Below, piece after piece: positions 46,939 to 55,664 of a DNA stretch of 64,000 nt; position 1 is the stretch's first letter; each line of letters starts with the position of its first letter. Under the pieces are notes generated by a model. It saw nothing but the letters and a program-made list of their open reading frames with translations. It had not been told where the DNA came from and did not search any database. A program made the translations under genes and the position numbers. This DNA comes from Leptospiraceae bacterium (GTDB lineage Bacteria > Spirochaetota > Leptospiria > Leptospirales > Leptospiraceae), in NCBI GenBank assembly GCA_015075105.1, contig JABTUZ010000001.1:1-64000 (forward strand). The letters are read 5' to 3'.

Positions 46939-47358
46939 TTATGCAATTCTGGTTTCTGATAATTGCTTGCCGCAATGAGGACAAAAATTCGCATTCTTTA
47001 ATGGTATTTCTACTGTGCAGGCATTGCATAAAAGTTTTGCATCTGGGAGTTGCTCTATAAGCAGCTTTGGGTTGGATACATTTCTGTTTTTTAATTTTTC
47101 GTCTAATTGTTTTAATTCTAAAATTATAGATGAAGTAATTTCGTCAAATTCAGAGGATGTAGATTTTCCTGTTTGATACTCGTATTTTAAATCTTTCAAA
47201 TTTTCTAAAAGCAAATTTCTTTTTATCCAGAGTGGGTCTATATTTTGAAAGTTTTCATCAGAAGGAATATAATTTTTTTTCACTATTTTTGCATAGAGAA
47301 ATGGAGATAAAAAAAAGAGTGCCAAGAAAAGAGAATAAAAAATTAATAAAAAGTCCAT
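46939..47358 (-). CDS. CcmI-like membrane protein with C-terminal zinc ribbon
   Basis: A 139-residue protein: one N-terminal membrane helix (FLLIFYSLFLALFFLSPF), a helical coiled coil (NLLLENLKDLKYEYQTGK, typical of CcmI-type proteins), and a zinc ribbon (LCNACTVEIPLKNANFCPHC). It is the last gene of the cytochrome c maturation cluster, 4 bases after ccmH. In other bacteria CcmI brings apocytochrome to the ligase. The cytoplasmic or periplasmic side of the ribbon is unknown, and the tetratricopeptide domain of classical CcmI is missing. Confidence 0.65.
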   Translation of the reverse strand: MDFLLIFYSLFLALFFLSPFLYAKIVKKNYIPSDENFQNIDPLWIKRNLLLENLKDLKYEYQTGKSTSSEFDEITSSIILELKQLDEKLKNRNVSNPKLLIEQLPDAKLLCNACTVEIPLKNANFCPHCGKQLSETRIA

Positions 47359-47362
47359 ATCC

Positions 47363-47926
47363 TTACTCTCCTGCTTCTTTTAAGTATTTATTTTTATCTG
47401 ATTCAGTGATTGCGAATTCTTGTGCGATCTTTCTATTCTTATTTTTTCTTGAATAGATTGCAATTAATACAATTCCAAAAATTACTACGAAAAATAAAGT
47501 CAAATTGATCACTAAGGAATTTGGTGTAGCTAGAATTTTTTCTCCAAACCCATTGACAAGTCCTTCTACAATGTCCTGGTTTCCTTCTTTTAAAAACATA
47601 ACTACGACAGGATCGTTTAGAATTTCTTCTCCAAATCCGTGGACAGTTTTTTGTACGATAGTATCTGCGGTTTCATTTTGTTTGATTCTATTTTCAAAAA
47701 AGTTTTTTAGATAGGCTGACACTCTGCAATTATTGAAAGAACAACTTTTAATAGGCAGGGAAGGAAGGCAGATGCAGCGAATTTGGCTTGTAACCTCATT
47801 AAAAACTTTGATATGCTCAGGATTAGTAAGTGTAGTTGTTGAAGAGTCTGAAAATAGTGCGTTATGCGTCATTAGAAATAGGAAAATACCAAAAATAGAA
47901 AGATAATGAATTTTAAATTGAAACAT
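47363..47926 (-). CDS. CcmH/NrfF-like cytochrome c maturation protein
   Basis: About 187 residues from ATG 47926. Signal peptide, then a domain with SQIRCICLPSLPIKSCSFNN, then Cys (C-x-C, C-x4-C). This replaces the usual LRCxxC of CcmH with the cysteine-rich type seen in lineages with divergent Ccm systems. A C-terminal membrane helix (LTLFFVVIFGIVLIAIY) anchors it. It would keep apocytochrome CxxCH cysteines reduced before haem attachment in the periplasm. Its start overlaps the end of ccmF by 14 bases; a TTG at 47941 is less likely. Confidence 0.72.
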   Translation of the reverse strand: MFQFKIHYLSIFGIFLFLMTHNALFSDSSTTTLTNPEHIKVFNEVTSQIRCICLPSLPIKSCSFNNCRVSAYLKNFFENRIKQNETADTIVQKTVHGFGEEILNDPVVVMFLKEGNQDIVEGLVNGFGEKILATPNSLVINLTLFFVVIFGIVLIAIYSRKNKNRKIAQEFAITESDKNKYLKEAGE

Positions 47927-50111
47927 TTTTCTTTTCACCAATCGGGAGTAGGATGAATAACCCTGATAAAAAATATAAAAGAGAGCCGATCCAGATAAAT
48001 TTTACTAAAGGGTTGATCCATATTTCTAAATGCCCGATAATTTTTTTTGGAAATTTTGAATAGGCAAGCTCTCTTTCTTTTATGGATGAGCTTTGGAAAA
48101 AATATTCTAAGAACATTATTGGCAAGTCCGGGTTTTCTGTATTTTGAATAGCGTCTTCTACAGCACCAAGCTGAATATAAAAATCTTCTTTAGGGTAGGA
48201 CTTGATGTCCGGCTCGCTTGTTGGAATTTGTGTTTCAAGATTGCCTGTTAAGTGTGAAATTTGGGGATAGAATCTCCTTTCTGTTATCATGGATCCAGAA
48301 TCTGTCAGGTGTCTGTACAGCTTGTAGGTGCCTTCTTGGGATACAATTACATTAAAAATATTCGGGAGACTATTCGCTTCTCCATTAATCACTGGTTTGA
48401 TTTTTAGTAGAGATGCCTCGATTTGATAATTTCCTAGAACCCCTTTGTCTTGGCTTGCGTAAACAATTTCGTCTCTACCTGAAAATGGAGATAAGTCGTA
48501 AAAAAAGCTAATGGAAGTGTTTTGCTTGAATGCGTTGCCTGCATATCCGATAAAAATCAGTACAATGGAAAAATGCACAAGATAGCCTCCGTACCTCCTC
48601 TTATTTCTAAACAGAAGATTCTTTATCGAATGAAAATAATTTTTGTCTTGATGGGTTTCTTTTCGTGCAATCACTCCTCTGTAGAATTCTTGAAAAATTC
48701 CGGTGAGAGTAAAAAAGCCAAGACCGATTGTTAAAGTAGAATACAATTCGCCAAGCGTGTCGGAAATAGAATATTCTGTTTTTGTAAATAGTGAAGATAT
48801 AGTAAAAGCATAAATCATAGAAGTAAAAATTCCAACTATGAAAGGTTTTAAAAGAGTTGAAAAAAATATTTTATCTGCGCCTTTTCTCCAGGCAAGAAGT
48901 GGAGATGCACCCATTAAAAGTAAAAGTAAAATTCCTGCCGGTACTCCCCATGAATTGTACCAAGGAGATTTGAATTCTTTTCCATACAGTAGAGGAGAGA
49001 ATACCCCAAGTAAAATCGCAAAAGTTGCAAAAACAAGTAAAAAATTGTTTAAAAGAAAACTCCCTTCTTTGGAAGTGATTGCTTCAAGCTCTCGATCTGA
49101 TTTCAATTTCGCATAACGCATCAGAAGAAAAGTAACTGAAGCGATAAGACTTACGATTATAAAAATTATAAATGGGGTGCCTATTGTAGATTTTGCAAAG
49201 CTGTGAGGCCCTTCCAAAACTCCACTTCTTGTAATCCATGTTCCTAAAAGCGTAAAATGAAAAGAGAGGATTAGAAGAAGCATGTTCCAGAATTTCAGCA
49301 TACCTCTTTTTTCTTGGATAATAATGGAGTGAATAAACGCGCTGGATAATAGCCAAGGCATTAGAGATGCATTTTCAACCGGATCCCACGCCCAGTATCC
49401 ACCCCATCCCAGCTCTTCGTAAGCCCATTTCGACCCAAGTAAAATTCCCACTCCCAAAAAAAACCAAGAAAATATTGACCACTTTCGGATGAGCTTTAAC
49501 CAATCTTCAGACAAGTTCCCTGTTATAAGTGCACTCATTCCTATTGCAAATGGAATGGAGAAACTAACGTATCCGACATACAAAATAGGTGGGTGTAAGA
49601 TCATTGCCCAGTGTTGAAGAAGTGGGTTTAAACCGCGACCTACTACTGCTGCCGGTTGAAATTCACGAAACGGTTGAGCATCCGAGTAAAATACGGCAAG
49701 ATATACAAAAAATAGTGAAAGTGTAGATAGGACGAGTTGCATTACCGGTAAGCGATTGTTTCTCATATTTTTAGTTTGATGCAGTAATACAAAAGTAAAA
49801 AAGTTTAAAAGTAGATTCCAAAATAGTAGGGAGCCGGATGAGCCTGCCCATATCGAAGTCGCTCTATAAAAAAAAGACAAGTGCTTACTTGAGTGCATGA
49901 CTACATAGTAATTTCTTAAATCCATACGACTGAGTTGAGTGATTAGAATTATAAAGGCAAGTAGTATGATTCCAAAGTTAGAGATTAAAAATAATCTGCC
50001 GCGTTCGATGTATTTTTCGTCATTTTTGATAATTCCGTATAAAGTGCATCCTGTAGAATATAAAAGAAATGCGAAAGAAGAAATAATACAGAGAGCACCC
50101 AGATCATTCAT
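47913..50111 (-). CDS. ccmF: Cytochrome c-type biogenesis protein CcmF (haem lyase)
   Basis: A 732-residue membrane protein with about 15 hydrophobic segments. The haem-handling WWD motif is WGGYWAWDPVENASLMPWL. SIWAGSSGSLLFWNLLLNFF and GTWITRSGVLEGPHSFA are further family marks, and His residues flank the WWD segment (LHPPILYVGYV). It joins haem from CcmE to apocytochrome c. Its start overlaps ccmE by 4 bases. The C-terminus (WINPLVKFIWIGSLLYFLSG) is the conserved last pair of helices. Length somewhat above the bacterial average. Confidence 0.95.
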   Translation of the reverse strand: MNDLGALCIISSFAFLLYSTGCTLYGIIKNDEKYIERGRLFLISNFGIILLAFIILITQLSRMDLRNYYVVMHSSKHLSFFYRATSIWAGSSGSLLFWNLLLNFFTFVLLHQTKNMRNNRLPVMQLVLSTLSLFFVYLAVFYSDAQPFREFQPAAVVGRGLNPLLQHWAMILHPPILYVGYVSFSIPFAIGMSALITGNLSEDWLKLIRKWSIFSWFFLGVGILLGSKWAYEELGWGGYWAWDPVENASLMPWLLSSAFIHSIIIQEKRGMLKFWNMLLLILSFHFTLLGTWITRSGVLEGPHSFAKSTIGTPFIIFIIVSLIASVTFLLMRYAKLKSDRELEAITSKEGSFLLNNFLLVFATFAILLGVFSPLLYGKEFKSPWYNSWGVPAGILLLLLMGASPLLAWRKGADKIFFSTLLKPFIVGIFTSMIYAFTISSLFTKTEYSISDTLGELYSTLTIGLGFFTLTGIFQEFYRGVIARKETHQDKNYFHSIKNLLFRNKRRYGGYLVHFSIVLIFIGYAGNAFKQNTSISFFYDLSPFSGRDEIVYASQDKGVLGNYQIEASLLKIKPVINGEANSLPNIFNVIVSQEGTYKLYRHLTDSGSMITERRFYPQISHLTGNLETQIPTSEPDIKSYPKEDFYIQLGAVEDAIQNTENPDLPIMFLEYFFQSSSIKERELAYSKFPKKIIGHLEIWINPLVKFIWIGSLLYFLSGLFILLPIGEKKNVSI

Positions 50112-50521
50112 AGTTGGGTTTTACTTTTCCCTTTTTCATCTTTGTAGTCGGCTTCATACTTTGAGGCACATTTAGTTTCAATGTGATTGGAAACTAAAAC
50201 TCCATTTTTTAGCTTCCCATCCACTCTTGCTCTGACTCCTTCTTTAAAAGTATCCGGTAAAATTGTGCTGCCGTCAAAATGAATAGGAATTTCTTTTTTA
50301 TCCATTTCTAAAATAAACTTGGCTTCTTTGCCTTCTCTTGACAAAGTTCCTACTTTTACAAAACCTCTTACTCGTAAAAAATCACCGGAGTATTTTGCTG
50401 GGTCAGCCGCTAATTCATTTGCATCGAGGAGAATAAAAGAAGTTTCTTTAGATGAAAAATAGGCAATTAAGCCCAATGAAATAGAAATAACAGAGATTAG
50501 TATTGCAAACTTTGCTTTCAT
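50108..50521 (-). CDS. ccmE: Haem chaperone CcmE, CxxxY variant
   Basis: A 137-residue periplasmic protein with an N-terminal membrane anchor (KFAILISVISISLGLIAYF). The OB-fold region includes YSGDFLRVRGFVKVGTL and ILPDTFKEGVRARVDGKL. The classical haem-binding HxxxY near the C-terminus is replaced by C118-A-S-K-Y122 (KCASKYEADY). Such CxxxY-type CcmE proteins are known from some archaea and deltaproteobacteria. Upstream His113 is not in the haem site. Start at ATG 50521 (MKAKFAIL); 14 residues upstream in frame are not part of the family. First gene of the cluster ccmE-ccmF-ccmH-ccmI-like. Confidence 0.9.
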   Translation of the reverse strand: MKAKFAILISVISISLGLIAYFSSKETSFILLDANELAADPAKYSGDFLRVRGFVKVGTLSREGKEAKFILEMDKKEIPIHFDGSTILPDTFKEGVRARVDGKLKNGVLVSNHIETKCASKYEADYKDEKGKSKTQL

Positions 50522-50600
50522 GTTTATTACTCGAACACCTTTTAGACCATTAGATAAAATCAATGTTTGAAGAAAAGTGGAAAAAAGAGAATTATTTTAT

Positions 50601-51611
50601 TTAAAAGTCTCTTACTAAAGAAATAAATTTTTCATAACCTGATTCATTCATTTTTTCTAAAGGAATGAATTTAAGCGATGCACTGTTTATACAATATCGA
50701 AGACCTCCTGCTTCTTTGGGACCGTCTTCAAATACATGCCCAAGGTGGGAGTTTCCAATTTTACTTCTGACCTCTATCCTTTCCATTCCGTACTTTTTGT
50801 CTTGTTTGTATTTTACGACTTCTGAAAAAATTGGCTTTGTGTAACTTGGCCAGCCACACCCGGAATCAAATTTATCTTTTGAACTAAACAAAGGCTCACC
50901 AGTTACTACGTCCACATACAAACCTTTTTCGTGAGAATCCCAAAATTGATTCGAGAATGGTTTCTCAGTTGCATCATTTTGAGTGACAAGGTACTGATCT
51001 CGAGTGAGAGTTTTTTGCAGTGTTTTATCATCTGGTTTGTAATACAGAGGTGATTCTGTTTGTGGATTTTCATTTAATGAAGATAAGTCAATATGGCAAT
51101 ATCCATTTGGATTTTTTTCTAAATATTTTTGGTGGTAGTCCTCTGCTAAAGAATAATTCTCTAATGGCAACACTTCTGTGACTATGGGCTTTGGGTAGTT
51201 TTCTTGAAATTTTGCAATCGATTCTTTAATAATTAGAAGGTCTTCAATTTCTTTATAGTAAATTCCTGTTCTATACTGAACCCCATAATCGTTTCCTTGT
51301 TTATTGATTGAAGTCGGATCAATAATTTTGAAAAATTTTTCTAGAAGTAAACTAAGAGAAATTTTTTTCGGAGAGTAATGGACTTCTACAGTTTCTGAAT
51401 GCCCAGTATTCCCATAACACACATCTTCATAGCTTGGATTTTTAGTGGTACCGTTTGCATAACCTACTGTAACTTTTGCAACACCGAAAATTCTTTCAAT
51501 ATAGGCTTCAACTCCCCAAAAACAACCTCCCGCAAGCCAAATTTTTTTAAGCTCTGATTTACTATAGTCTATATTAAGGTTTGGATTTTCAGGGAATCTT
51601 GGATTTTTCAT
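50601..51611 (-). CDS. msrAB: Fused methionine sulfoxide reductase MsrA-MsrB
   Basis: A 336-residue fusion that reduces both diastereomers of methionine sulfoxide. The MsrA domain (about 20-175) has the catalytic Cys in [17 protein letters not shown] and [17 protein letters not shown]. The MsrB domain (about 205-330) has [25 protein letters not shown] and the catalytic Cys in [12 protein letters not shown]. The four zinc cysteines of many MsrB proteins are absent, as in the MsrA-MsrB fusion subtype. No signal peptide, so it is cytoplasmic. It is upstream of the ccm genes on the same strand (37-base gap), and may be co-regulated in oxidative stress. Confidence 0.95.
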   Translation of the reverse strand: MKNPRFPENPNLNIDYSKSELKKIWLAGGCFWGVEAYIERIFGVAKVTVGYANGTTKNPSYEDVCYGNTGHSETVEVHYSPKKISLSLLLEKFFKIIDPTSINKQGNDYGVQYRTGIYYKEIEDLLIIKESIAKFQENYPKPIVTEVLPLENYSLAEDYHQKYLEKNPNGYCHIDLSSLNENPQTESPLYYKPDDKTLQKTLTRDQYLVTQNDATEKPFSNQFWDSHEKGLYVDVVTGEPLFSSKDKFDSGCGWPSYTKPIFSEVVKYKQDKKYGMERIEVRSKIGNSHLGHVFEDGPKEAGGLRYCINSASLKFIPLEKMNESGYEKFISLVRDF

Positions 51612-51932
51612 AATCTATTCATCCTTATATTACATTTGACAAAAAAAATTAAAGTTTAACAAAATAAGATTTAAAAAAACTCTACTTCCAGACTATACTA
51701 AGCTTAATCTTTTACTTCAAAATTTTAAATTAACTAAATTAATGCCTAAAAACACACCTAAAGTAATGAGTGTCCACATGGTTTAACCCCCAATAATCTA
51801 CCTAAAAAACTTAAAACCATCCCGACTCTTCTTTATCTATTCCGTCTAACGTCCAGATTTATATATTTTGCATACTGTGTGCAAAATCAGAGAAAAATTT
51901 TCTAAAATCAGCATCTTCTCTATCTATGGTCT
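51612..51932. other. Gene-free stretch upstream of msrAB and the IS3 element
   Basis: No gene seen. It contains a copy of the dispersed word (51842-51852, accgtctaacgt-like, one edge mismatch) and an inverted repeat: attttgca (51865-51872) with tgcaaaat (51880-51887) around a 7-base loop. That could be an operator or hairpin. The stretch ends at the IS3 left end. Confidence 0.5.
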
Positions 51933-51983
51933 TGCCCCCTAAAACTGGAATACAAAAAAAGGGGATAAAGGAGACTTGATAAT

Positions 51984-52316
51984 ATGATAAGAAGAAATAA
52001 CTATGGCAAAGAATTTAAGGAAAAAATAGTAATGGAAATTTTGTCCGGGCAGAGTTCCGTTTCGCAAATAGCTCAAAGGGAAAAGGTAAATCCTCAAACA
52101 ATCCGAAATTGGAGAAATGAGATAGATACAGGAAAGTTTGAACAAAATAATCAAACCGAATTTGCTTTAAGGAAACGAGTCGCAGAATTGGAAGGTGCAC
52201 TTGCCAACCTTGCGTTAGATAATCACATTTTAAAAAAAGCCCAAAAATATCTGCAAGACTGGAAGCAAAAAGAGAAATTATCAGGAAGTATCTCGCACCA
52301 GAATTTGGAATTGTAA
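51984..52316 (+). CDS. IS3 OrfA (helix-turn-helix transposase subunit)
   Basis: A 110-residue protein. The N-terminal helix-turn-helix IVMEILSGQSSVSQIAQREK, then VNPQTIRNWRNE binds the element ends. The C-terminal leucine zipper-like coil is ALRKRVAELEGALANLALDN, then HILKKAQKYLQ. Complete, no damage. Needed with OrfB for transposition. Confidence 0.88.
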   Translation: MIRRNNYGKEFKEKIVMEILSGQSSVSQIAQREKVNPQTIRNWRNEIDTGKFEQNNQTEFALRKRVAELEGALANLALDNHILKKAQKYLQDWKQKEKLSGSISHQNLEL

Positions 52317-52330
52317 AAAGCTGTAAAGCT

Positions 52331-53110
52331 TTGGAGATCAGTATCTCTTCCTTTTATTACCAATCGGATGCAAAGATTAAAAGAAAACAGGAGGATAAGC
52401 AACTAATAGAAAAGATTGAAGCATATCTGGATTTAATGCCTCAATCAGGTTACAGGTCTGTCACTTATTTTCTGAGAAATGATATGAAAATCAATCATAA
52501 GCGAGTTTACAGGATCATGCATGAAAACCTTTTAAAATGCAGTCCGAAGAGGGCTTATCATCATGCGACCACGGATTCAAAACATAACCTGAAAAAATAT
52601 CCAAATCTTCTTAAGGACAAGTCAATTAATCATGCACGAGTAATAGTTGGTGATGTTACTTTTTTTGATGTTCAGGGGAAAAATCATTATCTGGCATCAC
52701 TAATGGATATGGAAAACAGAGAGGTCATCGGACGAGCTGTTTCTGATAAACTTAATAGTGAACTTGTCAGGTCTGCATTTGAGTCGGCTCTCATGAACAG
52801 AGGAAGTCTCGAAGGTTACATTCATCATACTGATTCTGATAGAAGATATTGTTCGCATGAATATATAGAACTTCTGAACAATTCCAAAATACAAATTTCA
52901 ATGTGTCTTGGTAATGCATATGAAAATGCACACGCAGAATCTTTTAATAAAACTATCAAGTATCAAGAGATAAATATCTCCTGTTATGCTGATAAAATTG
53001 AAGCAGCCAAAAGTATTTTTCAATTTATTGATCGGTACAATTCAATCAGACCTCATTCAGCTTTAGGAGGACTATCTCCTCTGCAATTTAAAAATAAACA
53101 AAAAATATGA
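52331..53110 (+). CDS. IS3 OrfB (DDE transposase catalytic part)
   Basis: A 259-residue chain from TTG 52331; homologous residues continue upstream to about 52271 (REIIRKYLAPEFGIVKSCKA), so the real product is an OrfAB fusion in the -1 frame. DDE residues: Asp in VIVGDVTFFDVQGKNHYLAS, Asp in YIHHTDSDRRYCS, and Glu in NAYENAHAESFNKTIK. An N-terminal HTH_21-type region (SGYRSVTYFLRNDMKIN) precedes the core. All catalytic residues are present, so the element may still move. In DDE motif two, the usual HSDxGxQY is TDSDRRYC. Confidence 0.87.
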   Translation: MEISISSFYYQSDAKIKRKQEDKQLIEKIEAYLDLMPQSGYRSVTYFLRNDMKINHKRVYRIMHENLLKCSPKRAYHHATTDSKHNLKKYPNLLKDKSINHARVIVGDVTFFDVQGKNHYLASLMDMENREVIGRAVSDKLNSELVRSAFESALMNRGSLEGYIHHTDSDRRYCSHEYIELLNNSKIQISMCLGNAYENAHAESFNKTIKYQEINISCYADKIEAAKSIFQFIDRYNSIRPHSALGGLSPLQFKNKQKI

Positions 53111-53253
53111 TTTTTTTCTTTACAGTTTTAGGGGGGCACTTCAAATATGTCAGACTAATTTTAGGAGAACTTTTTTTAGACGGGAAGAGGCTTACATTCC
53201 CACTATCTTTAAATGGTGGTGGAGATAGGGAAATAAATTCTTCTCCAAAAAAT

Positions 53254-53292
53254 TTGACACAAGCGTCAAATTTTAATTGACACTTGTGTCAA
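53254..53292 (+). promoter_or_regulatory. Two palindromic operators over the promoter of the acyl-CoA operon
   Basis: ttgacacaagcgtcaa (53254-53269, one mismatch in the right arm) and ttgacacttgtgtcaa (53277-53292, perfect arms) are 23 bp apart centre to centre, about two helical turns. Such TTGACAC-NN-GTGTCAA palindromes are typical for TetR-type regulators. The second site contains a TTGACA -35 box; taaatt at 53299-53304 could be the -10, which puts the start of transcription at about 53310-53313, on or next to the ATG. Repressor binding would cover the -35. No regulator gene is in the window. Confidence 0.65.
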
Positions 53293-53312
53293 TTAAAATA
53301 AATTATGGTCTT

Positions 53313-54446
53313 ATGAGAGTAGGAATAATTGGGCAGGCTTTGACCATTGAGAAAGAAAACTACGATTGGTCAGTTGAGGATACGGTATTTTTCACCGTAA
53401 AGAAGGCTTTAAAGTCGAGTAGTTTAGAAATAGGGGAGATAGAGACTGTAATCTCTGCCGGTGACGATGTATTGGATGGACTTGCTATAAACCACTGCCA
53501 GACTGTAGAGGCTGCGGGTGCATTTTTAAAAGAAGAGTCCAAGGTGGAAAGAGACGGTGCTTGGGCAGTTCATTACGCTATGGCAAGGTTGCTTTCTGGG
53601 AAGTTTCAAACGGCGATGGTTGTTGCATTTTCCAAAGGGACTCAATGTGGATTGTCTCCATTTAGCGGCATGGTTTCTGACCCTTTTTATCTTCGTCCTG
53701 TGGGGACAGATTCTGATACGATATGCGCTATCCAAGCTGAATACTTTTCTCAAAGACTTGGGGCAAGCGAAAAAGATTTTGCACTCGTCGCCCAAAAAAA
53801 CAGAAGTTCCGGAAGTAGAAATGAAAGGGTGATGAAAGGCGAAGGAAAGGACTACTCTATTGAAGAAATTTTAGACTCACCCCAGATTGCCACGCCTATT
53901 CGAGAATTGACTACGGGGAGAGTCGGTGACGGTTGCACTGTTTTGATTTTAGCTACTGAAGAATACGTGAAAAAAAATAAGAGAAAGGCGAGTTTTATAA
54001 CCGGGGTAAGTTTTATTTCGGATGCGTACTACCCGACTTATAGGGATTTGTCTAAAGTGAAAAGTGCAAGTGTAGCCGCAGGGCTTGCTTATAAAATGGC
54101 CGGAGTCGATCCTAAAAAAATTGACCTTGCAGAAGTGCACGAATGCTATGCTCATCAGGAAGTTATGCTCTATGAGTCTCTTGGGCTTTGTAGCGAGGGT
54201 GAGTCTATTTCTTTTTTACGAGATGGAAACACTAAGCCAAACGGTAAAATTCCCGTGAACCCTTCGGGTGGTGTACTTTGTGGGAATGTAATTTATGCGT
54301 CCGGTCTTACGAGGTTATTGGAATCTCACTTACAAGTAATTGGTGAAGCGGGTAGCGTACAGGTAAAAAATGCAAAGTCTGCGATTGCACACGCACAAGC
54401 AGGTCTTGCCATGCAGGCAAATATAGTTTATGTAATCGAGGCTTAA
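53313..54446 (+). CDS. Thiolase-fold protein (SCP2-type), possibly non-thiolytic
   Basis: A 377-residue thiolase-superfamily protein. ATG 53313 (MRVGIIGQALTIEKENYDW) is chosen; an upstream TTG lies in the operator. Fold marks: EIETVISAGDDVLDGLAINH, GTDSDTICAIQAEYFSQRLG, PIRELTTGRVGDGCTVLILA, AEVHECYAHQEVMLYESLGL, and the C-terminal NPSGGVLCGNVIYASGLTRL. At the position of the usual nucleophile Cys the chain reads VERDGAWAVHYAMARLLSGK, with no Cys. So it is probably not a classical thiolase; thiolase-like retro-aldolases such as Ltp2 also lack that Cys. First gene of the operon; its stop abuts the next start. Confidence 0.72.
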   Translation: MRVGIIGQALTIEKENYDWSVEDTVFFTVKKALKSSSLEIGEIETVISAGDDVLDGLAINHCQTVEAAGAFLKEESKVERDGAWAVHYAMARLLSGKFQTAMVVAFSKGTQCGLSPFSGMVSDPFYLRPVGTDSDTICAIQAEYFSQRLGASEKDFALVAQKNRSSGSRNERVMKGEGKDYSIEEILDSPQIATPIRELTTGRVGDGCTVLILATEEYVKKNKRKASFITGVSFISDAYYPTYRDLSKVKSASVAAGLAYKMAGVDPKKIDLAEVHECYAHQEVMLYESLGLCSEGESISFLRDGNTKPNGKIPVNPSGGVLCGNVIYASGLTRLLESHLQVIGEAGSVQVKNAKSAIAHAQAGLAMQANIVYVIEA

Positions 54447-55664
54447 ATGGGAAAAAAAGTTGCCATAACAGGAATAGGACAGACTAGAACAAAATTTAAA
54501 CGTAAAGACGTAAATTTTCCGGAATTGATGGGAGAGGCTTGCAGACTTGCAATTCACGATGCTCAAATTAACATAGATGATATTGATTGCGTTGTATGCA
54601 GTAGCAGCCCTGAATTTTTTGAAGGGTTGAGCGAGCCGGAAATGTGGGCGACTGATTTTACCTTTGGTGTAATGAAGCCCCATTACAGAATCCACACCGG
54701 TGGAACTGTTGGCGCTTCTACTACTATAGCCGGTTGGTATTTAGTTACCTCTGGCTTATTTAAAAATGTATTAGTAGTTTCAGGTGATAAGTTGAGCGAG
54801 TCTTCTGTACAAAAGGGACTAAGTTTAGTGTATTCACCTACTATGGGAAGAGATTTTGCCGCAGGTGCACCTTCTGCAGTTGCTTGCCAAGCAAGGATTT
54901 ATATGAATAAATACCCTGTAGCAAAAGATGAACACCTTGCAAAGATCGGTACCCAGATGAGGAAGAACGCGCTTAACAATCCAAATTCTGCTTTAAAACT
55001 ACCGCAGATTTCAGAAGACATGATGTTGAATATGGCGTGGCTAAGTACTCCATTTAGGCTACTCGATTCTTGCCCAACAAGCGATGCAGCTTGCGCAATG
55101 GTTTTACAGTCTGAAGAAATTGCAGATAAAAGGGACATTCCAAAGGCTTGGATCCAGTCTGTTTCTGCTGTGTCTGATGGTGTGAATTATCCGGATAGAG
55201 ATTGGTCTTTTCCCATAGCTCTGAAAAAAGCGGCAAACACTGTTTATAAAGAAACCGGGATAACAAACCCAATAGAAGATTTAGATGTAGTGGAAATTTA
55301 TGACGCATTTACAAGCCAACATTTGATTTGGACCGAAGGGCTTGGTCTTTGCGAGGATGGGAGGTCTGCAATTGATTTGATCGATTCTGGTGCTACAAAA
55401 ATGGACGGTAAAATTCCCATAAACCCATCCGGTGGAGTTTTGTCCAATAACTCAATCGGTGGCTCTGCAATGATACGTCAGGCGGAAGTGGCTCTGCAAA
55501 TTATGAATAAAGCAGGAGAAAGACAAGTCAATGGAGCAGAAATCGGTCTTGCACACGGCTGGGGGGGAGCTATACAATTTCATACAGTGATGATTCTTTC
55601 TGGTGAAAAAAATATAGAGGACTCATTTCAAAAAAGAAAATCTATAAAAGTAGGCCAAAAATGA
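54447..55664 (+). CDS. Second thiolase-fold protein (SCP2/Ltp-type)
   Basis: A 405-residue thiolase-superfamily protein. Marks: KVAITGIGQTRTKF, VVCSSSPEFFEGL, VLVVSGDKLSES, LDSCPTSDAACAMVLQSEEI, LDVVEIYDAFTSQHLIWTEG, NPSGGVLSNNSIGGSAMIRQ and LAHGWGGAIQFHTVMIL. At the nucleophile position it reads HTGGTVGASTTIAGWYLVTSG, again without the Cys. It directly follows the first thiolase gene and overlaps the DUF35 gene by 4 bases. Two such proteins plus DUF35 could form one complex, with DUF35 closing the active site. Whether the reaction is thiolysis, retro-aldol cleavage or condensation is not decided. Confidence 0.75.
   Translation: MGKKVAITGIGQTRTKFKRKDVNFPELMGEACRLAIHDAQINIDDIDCVVCSSSPEFFEGLSEPEMWATDFTFGVMKPHYRIHTGGTVGASTTIAGWYLVTSGLFKNVLVVSGDKLSESSVQKGLSLVYSPTMGRDFAAGAPSAVACQARIYMNKYPVAKDEHLAKIGTQMRKNALNNPNSALKLPQISEDMMLNMAWLSTPFRLLDSCPTSDAACAMVLQSEEIADKRDIPKAWIQSVSAVSDGVNYPDRDWSFPIALKKAANTVYKETGITNPIEDLDVVEIYDAFTSQHLIWTEGLGLCEDGRSAIDLIDSGATKMDGKIPINPSGGVLSNNSIGGSAMIRQAEVALQIMNKAGERQVNGAEIGLAHGWGGAIQFHTVMILSGEKNIEDSFQKRKSIKVGQK

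Larger units (their letters stand above)
51933..53138 (+). mobile_element. IS3-family insertion sequence, largely intact
   Basis: Bounded by TGCCCCCTAAAACTG (51933-51947) and its near-perfect inverted copy cagttttaggggggca (53123-53138, one extra G). It is 1206 bp long. It carries OrfA (51984-52316) and OrfB in the -1 frame, the classic IS3 arrangement with a fused OrfAB made by ribosomal frameshifting. An A-run (52267-52271, caaaaag) near the overlap is a candidate slip site but not a perfect heptamer. Flanks show only a possible 2-base duplication (ct). It inserted 116 bp upstream of the operators of the acyl-CoA operon. The ITR differs completely from that of the decayed element at 46-986. 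Confidence 0.85.

Noticed and set aside
51933-53138. A clear target-site duplication at the IS3 copy
   Set aside because: Only two matching bases (ct) flank the ends; too short to claim.
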